Positions 36,915 through 45,099 of a stretch of DNA of 64,000 nt are shown in pieces. How positions within the stretch are numbered: the first letter of the stretch is position 1; every line of letters begins with the position of its first letter. This DNA comes from Kineococcus rubinsiae. Its GTDB lineage: Bacteria; Actinomycetota; Actinomycetes; Actinomycetales; Kineococcaceae. The stretch is from the NCBI RefSeq assembly GCF_011839805.1, contig NZ_VWPY01000020.1:1-64000 (forward strand), read 5' to 3'. The position numbers and the translations under genes were made by a program. Under the pieces are notes generated by a model, which worked only from the letters and a program-made list of their open reading frames with translations, searched no databases and was not told where the DNA came from.

Positions 36915-37799
36915 TCAGGCGACGGGGGCCACGCGGCCGAAGGTGACCGCGCTGCTCCAGATGGTGCGGAGCGCGACGGGCTTGCCGGTGCGGGGCGAGT
37001 CCCACATCTTGTTGCCGCCGGCGTAGATGCCGACGTGGTAGGCGCGGCCACCGCTGGAGAAGAAGACCAGGTCGCCGGGGACGGCCTGCGAGCGGTCGAT
37101 GCGCGTGGACGCGGACTTCTGGGCGTTCGCCGTGCGGGGCAGGGACACCCCGTTCTGGCGCATGACGTAGCCGGTGAACCCGGAGCAGTCGAAGCCGGCC
37201 GGCGTGGTGCCGCCGTAGACGTACGGGAGGCCCGCGTACTGCGAGGCGGTGTTGAGGATCCGGTCGCCGAGACCGCTCGCGGGGGGCGCCGCCTGGGCGA
37301 CGACCTCGACGACAGCGGCGGCGGCCGGCTGGGCCGCCGCGGGGGCCGGGGCGTCGGGGAGGACGGCCTGGACCTTGGGCGCCGCGGTCGCGCCGCGGGC
37401 CTTGCGCTTCACGGTGACGGCGGGCTTCACCGAGACGGTGGCCTTCGTGGTCACGGCCGGGACGACGACCACGGGGGCCGGCGTCGGGACCGCGGTGAAG
37501 GTCGCGGCGGTGGTGACGACGGCCGCCGCGGCGGGCGCCGAGACGACGGCCGGGACCGCGGTGCCGAAGGCGCTGTCGACGGCCGTGGGCGCGGCCGCAG
37601 CGACGGACGCCGGGACCGTCGCGGGAGCAGCCTCGGGGGCGGCGCTCGCGGGGAGGGCGATCGTGGCGACCAGGCCCCCGGCGGCGGCCAGGACGGCGAC
37701 GCCGCGACCGGCTCCGCTCGCGGTGGTCGTCACCGCGTGGGCGAAGGACGTGAGGGGACGAACGGCAGCACGGTGCCGCCCCGGGACGTGAGGGGTCAA
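36915..37799 (-). CDS. Secreted NlpC/P60 (C40) peptidoglycan endopeptidase
   Basis: 294 residues. A signal peptide (GAGRGVAVLAAAGGLVATIAL, cleavage near PASAAP) is followed by a long Ala/Val/Pro linker and then a C-terminal NlpC/P60 domain (about 180-294: LNTASQYAGLPYVYGGTTPAGFDCSGFTGYVM with the catalytic Cys, YHVGIYAGG with the His). Such enzymes cut D-Glu-DAP peptide bonds in wall remodelling. The TTG start at 37799 is favoured by GGAGAGG 8 nt upstream. A ydaO-type c-di-AMP riboswitch precedes it, the same pairing seen for wall hydrolases in other Actinobacteria. Confidence 0.9.
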   Translation of the reverse strand: MTPHVPGRHRAAVRPLTSFAHAVTTTASGAGRGVAVLAAAGGLVATIALPASAAPEAAPATVPASVAAAAPTAVDSAFGTAVPAVVSAPAAAAVVTTAATFTAVPTPAPVVVVPAVTTKATVSVKPAVTVKRKARGATAAPKVQAVLPDAPAPAAAQPAAAAVVEVVAQAAPPASGLGDRILNTASQYAGLPYVYGGTTPAGFDCSGFTGYVMRQNGVSLPRTANAQKSASTRIDRSQAVPGDLVFFSSGGRAYHVGIYAGGNKMWDSPRTGKPVALRTIWSSAVTFGRVAPVA

Positions 37800-37805
37800 G
37801 GTGGT

Positions 37806-37990
37806 GGCCTCTCCGACGCCTGCGAGGTGAGCTGTCGGGTTCGGGCGGGAAGGTCGCCCGGCCGGTTCGCACCGGCTTCACCCCAAGGACTTCTGCTCGA
37901 CCCGCAGGTCTCGCTCGGCCCGGGAACTTGGTTCCCCCACCCCTGCCATGGGTGTCGTGGGACCTCCTCGCGGTGGCAGGGCTCGGCGTC
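37806..37990 (-). promoter_or_regulatory. ydaO-type cyclic di-AMP riboswitch
   Basis: On the minus strand the leader has the ydaO hallmarks in order: a GGGGGAACC segment, GGGGTGAAGCCGGTGCGAAC (37884-37865) with its pairing partner, then CCCGAACCCGACAGCTCACC (37846-37827) followed by TCGCAGGCG, and the GGAGAGG ribosome site just after. In Actinobacteria this class controls cell-wall hydrolases and switches off on binding c-di-AMP. Limits are approximate. Confidence 0.88.
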
Positions 37991-38032
37991 CGCGTGAGGA
38001 CTCCCCGGATGCATGACCTAGGGAGCGGGTGG

Positions 38033-38062
38033 ACAGTAACCCACCGGCTGCGCGGATGTCAC
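38033..38062 (-). promoter_or_regulatory. Promoter of the c-di-AMP riboswitch transcript
   Basis: Minus strand -35 GTGACA (38062-38057), 18-bp spacer, -10 TACTGT (38038-38033). Transcription would start near 38026, giving a leader of about 225 nt. Confidence 0.55.
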
Positions 38063-38141
38063 GCACTGATCACGGGCAGATGCCAGTCTGGCTACTCTCC
38101 GTACTTCCATCGGCGCTACGTGTCATCACCTTGAACGCAGC

Positions 38142-38175
38142 GAACGCCCGCCACCGCAAGGAGTGACGGGCGTTC
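38142..38175 (-). terminator. Hairpin after ideR
   Basis: GAACGCCCG / CGGGCGTTC stem (9 bp) with a 16-nt loop, 37 nt past the ideR stop. Likely terminator. Confidence 0.55.
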
Positions 38176-38211
38176 CGGCGGCCCGAGGACCGTCCGGGTG
38201 TGAGACCGGTC

Positions 38212-38907
38212 TCAGTCCACGGGTCCCACGAAGATGTGGCCCGCCTCGGCCGTGGACAGGTCGACGACCTCGCCGGCGACGGAGACCTCGACACCCGACG
38301 CGGAGGCCTTGGCGACGACCTCGGCGCCCGGCGTGAGCCCGGCCGCCCCGAAGCGCGCCATGAGCGGCACGTCGGTCTGCAGCGGCTCCCCCAGGCGGCG
38401 GACGACGACCGTGCGGCCCTGCAGCTGCGGCGTCGTCAGCGGCTGCACCCCGGCGCGGAAGTCCTCCGTCTCGCACATCTCCCCCAGCTCCTCCAGCCCC
38501 GGGATCGGGTTGCCGTACGGGGAGGAGTGCGGGTGGTCGAGGATGTCGACGAGGCGGCGCTCGACCTCCTCGGAGATCACGTGCTCCCAGCGGCAGGCCT
38601 CCTCGTGCACCAGCGACCAGTCGAGGCCGATGACGTCGGTGAGCAGCCGCTCCGTCAGCCGGTGCTTGCGCATGACCCGCATCGCCTTGGCCTTGCCCGC
38701 GTCCGTGAGCTCGAGCCGGCGGTCGGTGCCGACGTGCAGCAGCCCGTCCCGCTCCATGCGCGCCACCGTCTGCGACACGGTCGGTCCCGAGTGGTGCAGG
38801 CGCTCGGCGATCCGGGCGCGCATCGGGACGATGCCCTCCTCCTCGAGCTCGAAGACCGTCTTGAGGTACATCTCGGTGGTGTCGATGAGGTCGCTCACAC
38901 CCGGCAT
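38212..38907 (-). CDS. ideR: DtxR/IdeR-type iron-dependent repressor
   Basis: A 231-residue metalloregulator. It has an N-terminal winged helix (LIDTTEMYLKTVFELEEEGIVPMRARIAERLHHSGPTVSQTVARMERDGLL), a dimer/metal domain with VMRKHRLTERLL, EACRWEHVISEEVERRL and SPYGNPIPG, and a C-terminal SH3-like domain. The ancillary/primary site residues typical of DtxR (Met in TTEMYL, Cys in EACRWEH, Glu-His) are kept, which favours Fe(II) over the Asp/Glu pattern of MntR. ATG 38907 is used; GTG 38898 matches the M. tuberculosis start more closely. It should repress iron uptake; no IdeR box was found in this window. Confidence 0.93.
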   Translation of the reverse strand: MPGVSDLIDTTEMYLKTVFELEEEGIVPMRARIAERLHHSGPTVSQTVARMERDGLLHVGTDRRLELTDAGKAKAMRVMRKHRLTERLLTDVIGLDWSLVHEEACRWEHVISEEVERRLVDILDHPHSSPYGNPIPGLEELGEMCETEDFRAGVQPLTTPQLQGRTVVVRRLGEPLQTDVPLMARFGAAGLTPGAEVVAKASASGVEVSVAGEVVDLSTAEAGHIFVGPVD

Positions 38908-39029
38908 CGTCCCTCATCCGCGGCGCCGGGCGCATCCGTCCCCCGGGGGCCTGCCGGCCGTGGGCGCACGCCGCGCGACGGGTGCGGCCGGGTGGTGGGC
39001 GGGGGGTGCCGCGGATAGCGTCCGCAGAC

Positions 39030-40394
39030 GTGACGGAACTCCGCTCCCTGCTCTGGTTCCGCCGCGACCTGCGCTTGTCCGACCACCCGGCCCTGCTGGC
39101 CGCCGCGGCCGACGGGGAGGTCGTCCCCCTCTTCGTGGTCGACCCGGCGCTCTGGGGCCCCTCCGGCGACGTGCGCCGCGCCTACCTCCTGCGCTCGCTG
39201 CGGGCCCTGGACGCCTCCCTCGACGGCCGGCTCGTCGTGGAGGAGGGGGACCCGGTCGCGGTGCTGCCCGCCGTGGCCGCCCGGACCTCGGCCCGGCGCG
39301 TGCACGTCACGGCCGACACGGGCCCCTACGGCCGCCGCCGCGACGAGGCCGTCGAGCACGCCCTCGCCGCGGACGACCGCGAGCTGGTGCGCACCGGCAC
39401 GAACTACTCGATCGGCCCCGGCACGCTCCTCACGGGTTCCGGTTCCCCGTTCCAGGTGTTCACGCCGTTCTCCCGCGCGTGGCGCGAGCACGGCTGGCCC
39501 CGGCCCGCCGTCTCCCCCGGCGACGCCCGCTTCGCCTCCGGTGCGGGCGACGGCGTCGACGGCCCGCACTGGCCGGCGGAACCCGACCTGGGCGACCTCG
39601 CCCTGCCCGCGGCGGGCGAGAAGGCGGCCCTGGCGCGCTGGCACGAGTTCCTCGAGGAGCGCATCGACGACTACGCCACGGACCGGGACCGCCCGGACCA
39701 GAACGGCACGTCGCAGCTGTCGGCGCCGCTGAAGTGGGGCGAGCTGCACCCCCGCACGATCCTCGCCGACCTGAGCCGCAAGCGGTCCGCGGGCGCGGAG
39801 ACGTACCGCACGGAGATCGCGTGGCGGGAGTTCTACGCCGACGTGCTGTGGCACCGGCCGGAGACGGCGCGCGAGTACTACCGCCCGCAGCTGGAGGCGC
39901 TGGCCTACACCGAACCCGGTGAGGCGTTCCGCGCGTGGAGCGAGGGCCGGACGGGTTTCCCCGTCGTGGACGCGGGGATGCGGCAGATGCGCGCCGAGGG
40001 CTGGATCCACAACCGGGTCCGGATGATCGTGGCGAGCTTCCTCGTCAAGGACCTGCACGTGGACTGGCGCCACGGGGCGCGGGAGTTCATGCACTTCCTG
40101 CGCGACGGCGACCTGGCGAGCAACAACCACGGCTGGCAGTGGGTCGCGGGTTCCGGGACGGACGCCGCGCCCTTCTTCCGGGTGTTCAACCCCGTGACGC
40201 AGGGCAAGAAGTTCGACCCCCAGGGCGACTACGTCCGCCGCTACGTGCCGGAGCTGCGCCACCTCGCCGGCGCGAAGGCGCACGAACCGTGGGACGCCGC
40301 GGACGGCTACGCCTCCGGCTACCCCGAGCGGATCGTCGACCACGCCCACGAGCGCAAGGTCGCCCTCGACGACTACGCCCGCATCCGCAGCTGA
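39030..40394 (+). CDS. phr: Class I deoxyribodipyrimidine photolyase
   Basis: A 454-residue light-driven DNA repair flavoprotein. The N-terminal antenna domain LLWFRRDLRLSDHPALL is followed by the FAD-binding catalytic domain: QLSAPLKWGELHPRTIL, WREFYADVLW, GFPVVDAGMRQMRAEGWIHNRVRMIVASFLVKDL, NNHGWQWVAGSGTDAAPFFRVFNP. The aromatic residues of the electron-transfer chain and the Asp opposite flavin N5 fit CPD photolyases. GTG 39030 has TAGCGT ending 8 nt upstream (leaderless type). It is convergent with the LGFP gene and no terminator hairpin is visible between them. Confidence 0.95.
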   Translation: MTELRSLLWFRRDLRLSDHPALLAAAADGEVVPLFVVDPALWGPSGDVRRAYLLRSLRALDASLDGRLVVEEGDPVAVLPAVAARTSARRVHVTADTGPYGRRRDEAVEHALAADDRELVRTGTNYSIGPGTLLTGSGSPFQVFTPFSRAWREHGWPRPAVSPGDARFASGAGDGVDGPHWPAEPDLGDLALPAAGEKAALARWHEFLEERIDDYATDRDRPDQNGTSQLSAPLKWGELHPRTILADLSRKRSAGAETYRTEIAWREFYADVLWHRPETAREYYRPQLEALAYTEPGEAFRAWSEGRTGFPVVDAGMRQMRAEGWIHNRVRMIVASFLVKDLHVDWRHGAREFMHFLRDGDLASNNHGWQWVAGSGTDAAPFFRVFNPVTQGKKFDPQGDYVRRYVPELRHLAGAKAHEPWDAADGYASGYPERIVDHAHERKVALDDYARIRS

Positions 40395-40431
40395 CGTCCG
40401 CCCGGAGTTGGAGGGGGGCGGGGCCCGGCGC

Positions 40432-41475
40432 TCAGACGGCGTCGACGCCGAGGCACACCTTGTAGGAGGCGCCCGCGCCCCCGCCGAGGAGTTCCGACTG
40501 CCGCTTGGACACGACGCCGTAGTAGACGTCCGGCGCCGTGCGGGCCGCCAGCACGACCATGTCCCTGGCCGACAGCGCGAACGCGGCGTTGCCCAGCGTG
40601 TCGTCGCCCGTGTCGAGCAGCGCGTTCAGGAAGTCGGTGATGACGGGTTCGAGCTTGGGCAGCACCTTCTGCGCGATCTCCCCCAGCACGGGCCCGACCA
40701 CGGGCACGTAGACCACCGCCTCAGCCACGGCCTTCGACGCCTCGGTGACGAACTCCTCGACCAGCGGCTTGAACTTCTCGGGATCGCCGAAGTCGTGCTC
40801 CATGAGGGTGGCCGCCAGCACCAGCCCGCACGGCTGCCCCCGGTACAGCTCGAGACGGTCGGGGCGCGCCTCGCCGGCGTCGACCCCGGAGTAGATCTGC
40901 GAGCGGGTGTTCACCTGCCCCGCCGGGCCGGCCAGCCCGAACAGGACGTACGGCTCGTCCTCGCTCGGCGTCGGGTCGCCGTCCCAGTCCGTCTCCCCGA
41001 AGCAGAGCAGGCCCGAGTACGTCACGACGACCTCCCGCAGGTCGATGGCCCCGGTGTCGCCCCAGAAGTAGATCGAGCCGTGCTCGAAGGTGCTGATGCG
41101 GCCGTCGTCGGGGAAGGCTGCCTCGTCGGCCAGCGGCAGGCCGAGCCAGCTCGTGGCGCCGCCCAGCTGGTCGTAGCGCTGCTCGATGGCGCCGTGGACC
41201 CAGGCCGTGCCCCCGTCCTTGCGCCGGTAGACCGTCCCGTCCTGGTAGCGGACCCGGGTGCCCTCACCCGCGGGCTCGGGCATCGAGCCGGGCGACAGCG
41301 GGGCTCCCGGTGCGCCGCCCAGGCGCGCGACGGCGTCCTCGAAGGGCTTCCAGAACAGCGCGTGGAGGTCGACGGGCGGTGTCGGCCTGAAGACCTTGAC
41401 GATCCCGCCGCCGGGGAGCGGGCGGGGGGTCGTCAGCGTGCGCGACAGGGACGGGGTGGTCGTGGTGCTCGTCAT
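40432..41475 (-). CDS. LGFP-repeat protein without a signal peptide, unknown function
   Basis: 347 residues. One to two LGFP-like units occur at about 60-130 (WVHGAIEQRYDQLGGATSWLGLPLADEA and STFEHGSIYFWGDTGAI), repeats usually found in actinobacterial wall or trehalose-linked proteins. The rest, including VVVTYSGLLCFGETDWDGDP and an amphipathic Ala/Val-rich stretch near 240-290 (EEFVTEASKAVAEAVVYVPVVGPVLGEIAQKV), is unrecognised. No signal peptide is seen, so it is probably cytoplasmic or exported unusually. ATG 41475 follows GGAGG by 7 nt. It is divergent from a LysR regulator that may control it. Confidence 0.65.
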   Translation of the reverse strand: MTSTTTTPSLSRTLTTPRPLPGGGIVKVFRPTPPVDLHALFWKPFEDAVARLGGAPGAPLSPGSMPEPAGEGTRVRYQDGTVYRRKDGGTAWVHGAIEQRYDQLGGATSWLGLPLADEAAFPDDGRISTFEHGSIYFWGDTGAIDLREVVVTYSGLLCFGETDWDGDPTPSEDEPYVLFGLAGPAGQVNTRSQIYSGVDAGEARPDRLELYRGQPCGLVLAATLMEHDFGDPEKFKPLVEEFVTEASKAVAEAVVYVPVVGPVLGEIAQKVLPKLEPVITDFLNALLDTGDDTLGNAAFALSARDMVVLAARTAPDVYYGVVSKRQSELLGGGAGASYKVCLGVDAV

Positions 41476-41551
41476 CTCGGGACCTCCGCAGTGGTGGACC
41501 TCGCCGGTGTGGCACGTCGATGCTGCGCGCGCCTCACCCGTGCGGCCCTCC

Positions 41552-41572
41552 CCGGTTCCGATGCGGAACCGG
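41552..41572. promoter_or_regulatory. Perfect 8-5-8 inverted repeat between the LGFP and LysR genes
   Basis: CCGGTTCC-GATGC-GGAACCGG lies in the 194-bp divergent intergenic region, 4 bp before a TTGACC (41576-41581) that could be the -35 of the LysR gene. Good candidate for the LysR protein's own operator. Confidence 0.55.
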
Positions 41573-41669
41573 CCATTGACCCTCCGCAGCCGGGGGCTGC
41601 GTGTCAGCCTGGACGTCCCGGCGTCCGCGCGAGCCGCCGGCCCGGCGCACGGCGGGAGGAGGCGGTCCG

Positions 41670-42575
41670 GTGGACCTGGACCTCGTGTGCGTCGAGAGCT
41701 TCCTGGTGCTGGTGCAGGAGGGTCACCACCGCCGGGCGGCCGCACGCCTGAGCATCACGTCCTCGGCGCTGACCAAGCGCGTGCAGCGCCTCGTGCGGCA
41801 GGTCGGCGTCCCCCTGCTGGTGCGGGGCGCAGCGGCCGCGCCCGGCCCGACGCCCGCCGGGGCGCGGTTCGCCCGCGAGGCGGGTCCGCTGCTGGAGCAG
41901 GCCCGGGCGGCCCGGCGCGCCGCGCGCTCCCCCGGGCGCACAGTCCTGCGCCTGGGGGTGCCCGGTGCCGTGGGCGAGTACCCCCGCCGGCGCGACCTCG
42001 TCGCCCTGGGGGCCCGGCTGCGGCGAACGCACCCCGACGTCACGCTGCAGTGCCAGGGTCTGCCCTTCACCGACCTGGTGCGCGGCCTCGTCAGCGAGAG
42101 CGTGGACGTGGTCTGGATGGCCGGCGCGGTGACCCACCCCGGCGTGGTGAGCACACCGTGCGCCGTGCTGCACCGCTCCGGCGTGGTCGGACCGCGATCG
42201 CCGTTCGCGGACGCGGTGACGGTGCCGGTCGAGGACTTCGCTGATGCGGAACTGCTGCACAACCCGCGGGCGCCGGACTCCTACATGCGGCTCTGGTACC
42301 TGGGTGACCTGCGGGCCCGCAGCGACGCACGGCTGGTGGAGGTGGCGGCCGACGACCACCGGTCCTTGCTGACCGCACTCGTGCGCAGCAGGGCCGTGAC
42401 CGTGATGCCCCGGCCGTTCGCCCGGTTGCTCCCGCCGCCGCTGCGGACGGTCGCCATTGAAGGGCTGCCCCCCGTGGTGTTCACGGTGTGCCACCGCCGG
42501 GCCGACCGGCGCCCGGTCCTGCACGAGCTGCTGCAGGTCGTCGCCGAGCGCGCGGAGGAGCTGGCCGGCGTCTAG
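41670..42575 (+). CDS. LysR-family transcriptional regulator
   Basis: 301 residues. The N-terminal winged helix-turn-helix is at 1-60 (DLVCVESFLVLVQEGHHRRAAARLSITSSALTKRVQRLVRQVGVPLLVR); the remainder is a periplasmic-binding-like effector domain (VLRLGVPGAVGEYP, PFTDLVRGLVSESVDVVWMAG). GTG 41670 follows GGGAGGAGG. It is divergent from the LGFP-repeat gene, the usual LysR arrangement with its target, and a perfect inverted repeat lies between. The effector is unknown. Confidence 0.88.
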   Translation: MDLDLVCVESFLVLVQEGHHRRAAARLSITSSALTKRVQRLVRQVGVPLLVRGAAAAPGPTPAGARFAREAGPLLEQARAARRAARSPGRTVLRLGVPGAVGEYPRRRDLVALGARLRRTHPDVTLQCQGLPFTDLVRGLVSESVDVVWMAGAVTHPGVVSTPCAVLHRSGVVGPRSPFADAVTVPVEDFADAELLHNPRAPDSYMRLWYLGDLRARSDARLVEVAADDHRSLLTALVRSRAVTVMPRPFARLLPPPLRTVAIEGLPPVVFTVCHRRADRRPVLHELLQVVAERAEELAGV

Positions 42576-42593
42576 GCCGGCCAACCCCTGCAC

Positions 42594-43424
42594 TCAGTCC
42601 TCGAAGTCGGTGCTCGCGCTCAGCGTGCGCCACTGCTCGAGCTCGGCGCGGCGGGCGTCGAGGATCCCCTCGGCCGCGGCCAGGGCGTCGGTGCCGAGGA
42701 GCAGCAGCCCGGGCGCGGACCCCGACTCGACGGCCTCGACGATCGCGCGCGCGGCCTTGGCCGGGTCACCCGGCTGGGTGCCGTGGGCGGTGTCGTTCTC
42801 CTTGCGCCGCGCGTCCACCGTCTCGGCGTAGTCGGCGATCGGCTGCGTCGCGCCGGTCAGCGAGCGGCCCGCGAAGTCGGTGCGGAACCCGCCGGGCTCG
42901 ACGGCCACGACCTGGATCCCCAGCGGCTGCAGCTCCTTGCGCAGCGACCCGGACATGCCCTCCAGCGCGGCCTTGACCGCGGCGTAGTAGCCCGATCCGG
43001 GCGGGCAGATCTGCGCACCGATGGACGACACGTTGACGACGGCGCCGGAGCGGCGGCTGCGCATGCTCGGCAGCACGGCCTTGACCATGGCGACCGCGCC
43101 GAAGAAGTTCGTCGCGAAGAGCCGCTGCACGTCGGCGTCGTCGCCCTCCTCCACGGCCGCGCGGTAGCCGTACCCGGCGTTGTTGACGAGGACGTCGACG
43201 GCGCCGAAGCGCTCCTCGGCGGCGCGCACGGACTCGGCCACCTGAGCGGCGTCCGTCACGTCGAGGGCGAGCGCCAGGGCGGTGCCGGGGTGCGCGTCGG
43301 CGAGGTCCTGGACCGTCGCGGCGTCGCGGGCCGTCACGACCGCCTGGTGGCCGGCGGCGAGGACGGCCTCGGCGAGGGCGCGGCCGAGGCCGGTGGAGCA
43401 GCCGGTGATGAGCCAGGTGGACAC
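42594..43424 (-). CDS. Classical short-chain dehydrogenase/reductase
   Basis: A 276-residue SDR: cofactor motif ITGCSTGLGRALAEAVL, VDVLVNNAGYG, VNVSSIGA and active-site YYAAVKAAL (Tyr-x3-Lys), then VEPGGFRTDFAGRSL. It belongs to the broad group annotated as oxidoreductase/SDR-family; the substrate cannot be named. It is the only gene between a LysR regulator (convergent) and an MFS exporter on the same strand 87 bp upstream. Confidence 0.88.
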   Translation of the reverse strand: MSTWLITGCSTGLGRALAEAVLAAGHQAVVTARDAATVQDLADAHPGTALALALDVTDAAQVAESVRAAEERFGAVDVLVNNAGYGYRAAVEEGDDADVQRLFATNFFGAVAMVKAVLPSMRSRRSGAVVNVSSIGAQICPPGSGYYAAVKAALEGMSGSLRKELQPLGIQVVAVEPGGFRTDFAGRSLTGATQPIADYAETVDARRKENDTAHGTQPGDPAKAARAIVEAVESGSAPGLLLLGTDALAAAEGILDARRAELEQWRTLSASTDFED

Positions 43425-43471
43425 GGGGTCTCCTCAGGGGTGGGTCGGCTCGGCGCCAGGGGTCGGCGCCG

Positions 43472-43526
43472 GAGGTGAGTGGTCAGACGACGAGTGGTCA
43501 GGGCTGAGTGGTCAGGGCTGGGGGTC
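43472..43526. repeat. Three short direct repeats between an SDR and an MFS gene
   Basis: GAGTGGTCAG occurs three times (the last two as GAGTGGTCAGGGCT in direct succession) across the 3' end of the MFS gene and the gap before the SDR. Probably slippage; one copy supplies the MFS stop codon. Confidence 0.6.
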
Positions 43527-44810
43527 GAGCGCGTCGTAGCGCACGAAGCGGGGCTGCAGGCGGGCCAGCAGCAGGACCCCGGCGACGCAGAGCATGCCAC
43601 CGACCAGCGCCGCGAGCCCCTCGCCCGTGACCTCGGCCGTGGAGCCGAGGACGAGGTCGCCCAGGCGCGGGCCGCCGGCGACGACGACGATGAAGACGCC
43701 CTGCAGGCGCCCGCGCATGGCGTCGGGGGTGGCGACCTGCAGGATCGTGCCGCGGAACACGGAGCTCACCGCGTCCGCCGCACCGGAGACGGCGAGCAGC
43801 AGCACGAGCACGGGCAGCCGCCACGACCCGCCGTCGGGGGCCAGGACGAGGACCGTCCCGAAGCCCGCGATCGACGCGCCGTAGACGACGATGCAGCCGA
43901 CGACGACCGCGCCCTGGCGGCGCACGGCGCCCAGGGGCCCGGACAGCAGGCCGGCGAGCACGGAGCCGATGGCGATGCCCGCGGTGAGGACGCCGACCGT
44001 CTCGGCCCCGCCTCCGAGCAGCACCGCGCCCACGGCGGGGAAGAGCACGCGGGGCATCGCGAAGACCATGGCGCACAGGTCGACGAGGAAGGTCATGCGG
44101 ACGTTGGGCTGCGTGCCCAGGTACTGCAGCCCCTCCAGCACCGACCGGAACCCGGCGCGCCGCACGCCCTCGGCACCCGGCTCGGGCGGCAGCGGCGGCA
44201 GCCGCCACACCCCCCACAGCGTCGCGAGGAACGTCACGGCGTCGATCGTGTAGGCGACCTCGAAGCCCCAGGTGGCCACGAGGACGCCGCCGAGCAGCGG
44301 GCCCAGCGTGAGGGCCAGCGACCACGTGGTCGCGTTCAGCGCGTTGGCCGCGGGCAGCTGCTCGCGGGAGACCAGCCGCGGCAGGATCGCCGAGCGGGCC
44401 GGGTTGTTGATCGCGAAGGCCGCGCTCTGGACGGCGACGAGCGCGTACAGCAGGCCCGGGGACTCCAGACCCAGCCACGCCTGCGCGGCCGTGGCGAGGG
44501 AGACCACCCACAGCACGACGGAGGCGACGAGGGCGACGCGGCGGCGGTCGTGGGCGTCGACCAGCGCGCCGCCGTAGAGCCCCAGCAGGACCAGCGGCAC
44601 GAGGGCCGCGAGCCCCACGAGGCCGACCGAGAAGGTGGAGGAGGTGAGCGCGTAGACCTGCAGGCCGATCGTGACGACGGCGAGCTGGTTGCCGATGCCG
44701 GCGAGCGACTGGCCGATCCACAACCGGCGGAAGTGCGGGTTCTCCCGCAGCGGGGCCGTGTCGACGAAGAGCCGGCGGCGCTCCCGCGCGGGCGCGGGTG
44801 GTGGGGTCAC
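43512..44810 (-). CDS. EntS-like MFS exporter
   Basis: A 432-residue major facilitator with about 12 helices. The N-terminus PLRENPHFRRLWIGQSLAGIGNQLAVVTIGLQVY and the motif A-like GLYGGALVDAHDRRRVALVAS put it with MFS members related to the enterobactin exporter EntS and actinobacterial drug or siderophore exporters. GTG 44810 has TACGCT 7 nt upstream, so it could be transcribed leaderless. An independent upstream promoter (45129-45100) with a structured leader also reads into it. Confidence 0.82.
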   Translation of the reverse strand: MTPPPAPARERRRLFVDTAPLRENPHFRRLWIGQSLAGIGNQLAVVTIGLQVYALTSSTFSVGLVGLAALVPLVLLGLYGGALVDAHDRRRVALVASVVLWVVSLATAAQAWLGLESPGLLYALVAVQSAAFAINNPARSAILPRLVSREQLPAANALNATTWSLALTLGPLLGGVLVATWGFEVAYTIDAVTFLATLWGVWRLPPLPPEPGAEGVRRAGFRSVLEGLQYLGTQPNVRMTFLVDLCAMVFAMPRVLFPAVGAVLLGGGAETVGVLTAGIAIGSVLAGLLSGPLGAVRRQGAVVVGCIVVYGASIAGFGTVLVLAPDGGSWRLPVLVLLLAVSGAADAVSSVFRGTILQVATPDAMRGRLQGVFIVVVAGGPRLGDLVLGSTAEVTGEGLAALVGGMLCVAGVLLLARLQPRFVRYDALDPQP

Positions 44811-44883
44811 ACCCCCCAGCGTAAGTGGCCCGGGGCCACCGCTGCGCCGCTCACCGCGTCGTCGCGGGAGCTGGGGCGCAGGG

Positions 44884-44959
44884 CCGGGGACAGGGGAAGT
44901 CCCCGGGCGCTTCCTCCACGTCGGTGGAGGGCCGGATGGACAGACCGGCGCCCGGGGAC
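44884..44959 (-). ncRNA. Structured leader with mutually exclusive stems upstream of the MFS exporter
   Basis: Read on the minus strand, segment A (44959-44948, GTCCCCGGGCGC) pairs over 12 bp with segment B (44910-44899, GCGCCCGGGGAC), enclosing two hairpins: GCCGG/CCGGC and CCTCCAC-CGAC-GTGGAGG, a three-way junction. Segment B can instead pair over 8 bp with segment C (44891-44884, GTCCCCGG) to make a local hairpin. A and C are near-copies, so the two folds exclude each other, as in attenuators. No known RNA family was recognised. Confidence 0.45.
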
Positions 44960-45028
44960 CCGGTGACTGCCTGGGTTTCGCCGCGCTGCGCGGGGCGACC
45001 AGAGCGGTCCGCGTCCTGCACGCAGCTG

Positions 45029-45067
45029 CTAGCTGGCAGCCACCTCACGTGTCCGAGAAGAACTCAT
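45029..45067 (-). CDS. 12-codon upstream ORF in the MFS leader
   Basis: ATG 45067 to TAG 45029 encodes MSSSRTREVAAS. It has an exceptionally strong AAGGAGGT ribosome site 10 nt upstream (45085-45078). CCAGAGC directly before the ATG is complementary to GCTCTGG about 70 nt downstream, so translation of this peptide could gate leader folding. It is a candidate leader peptide, not a conserved protein I can name. Confidence 0.5.
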   Translation of the reverse strand: MSSSRTREVAAS

Positions 45068-45099
45068 GCTCTGGACCACCTCCTTCCTCGTGTACGAGA

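Noticed and set aside
30602-36946. A very long plus-strand open frame (over 2100 codons) across the GH13-MurQ-ABC region
   Set aside because: It is antisense to several well-supported minus-strand genes, is Arg/Gly/Ala-rich with no domain, and results from GC-skewed third positions that rarely form stops.
43512-44810. MFS leader as a 6S, SRP, RNase P or tmRNA gene
   Set aside because: The hallmark sequences of those RNAs were not found in 44811-45130; the uORF and competing stems fit a leader better.
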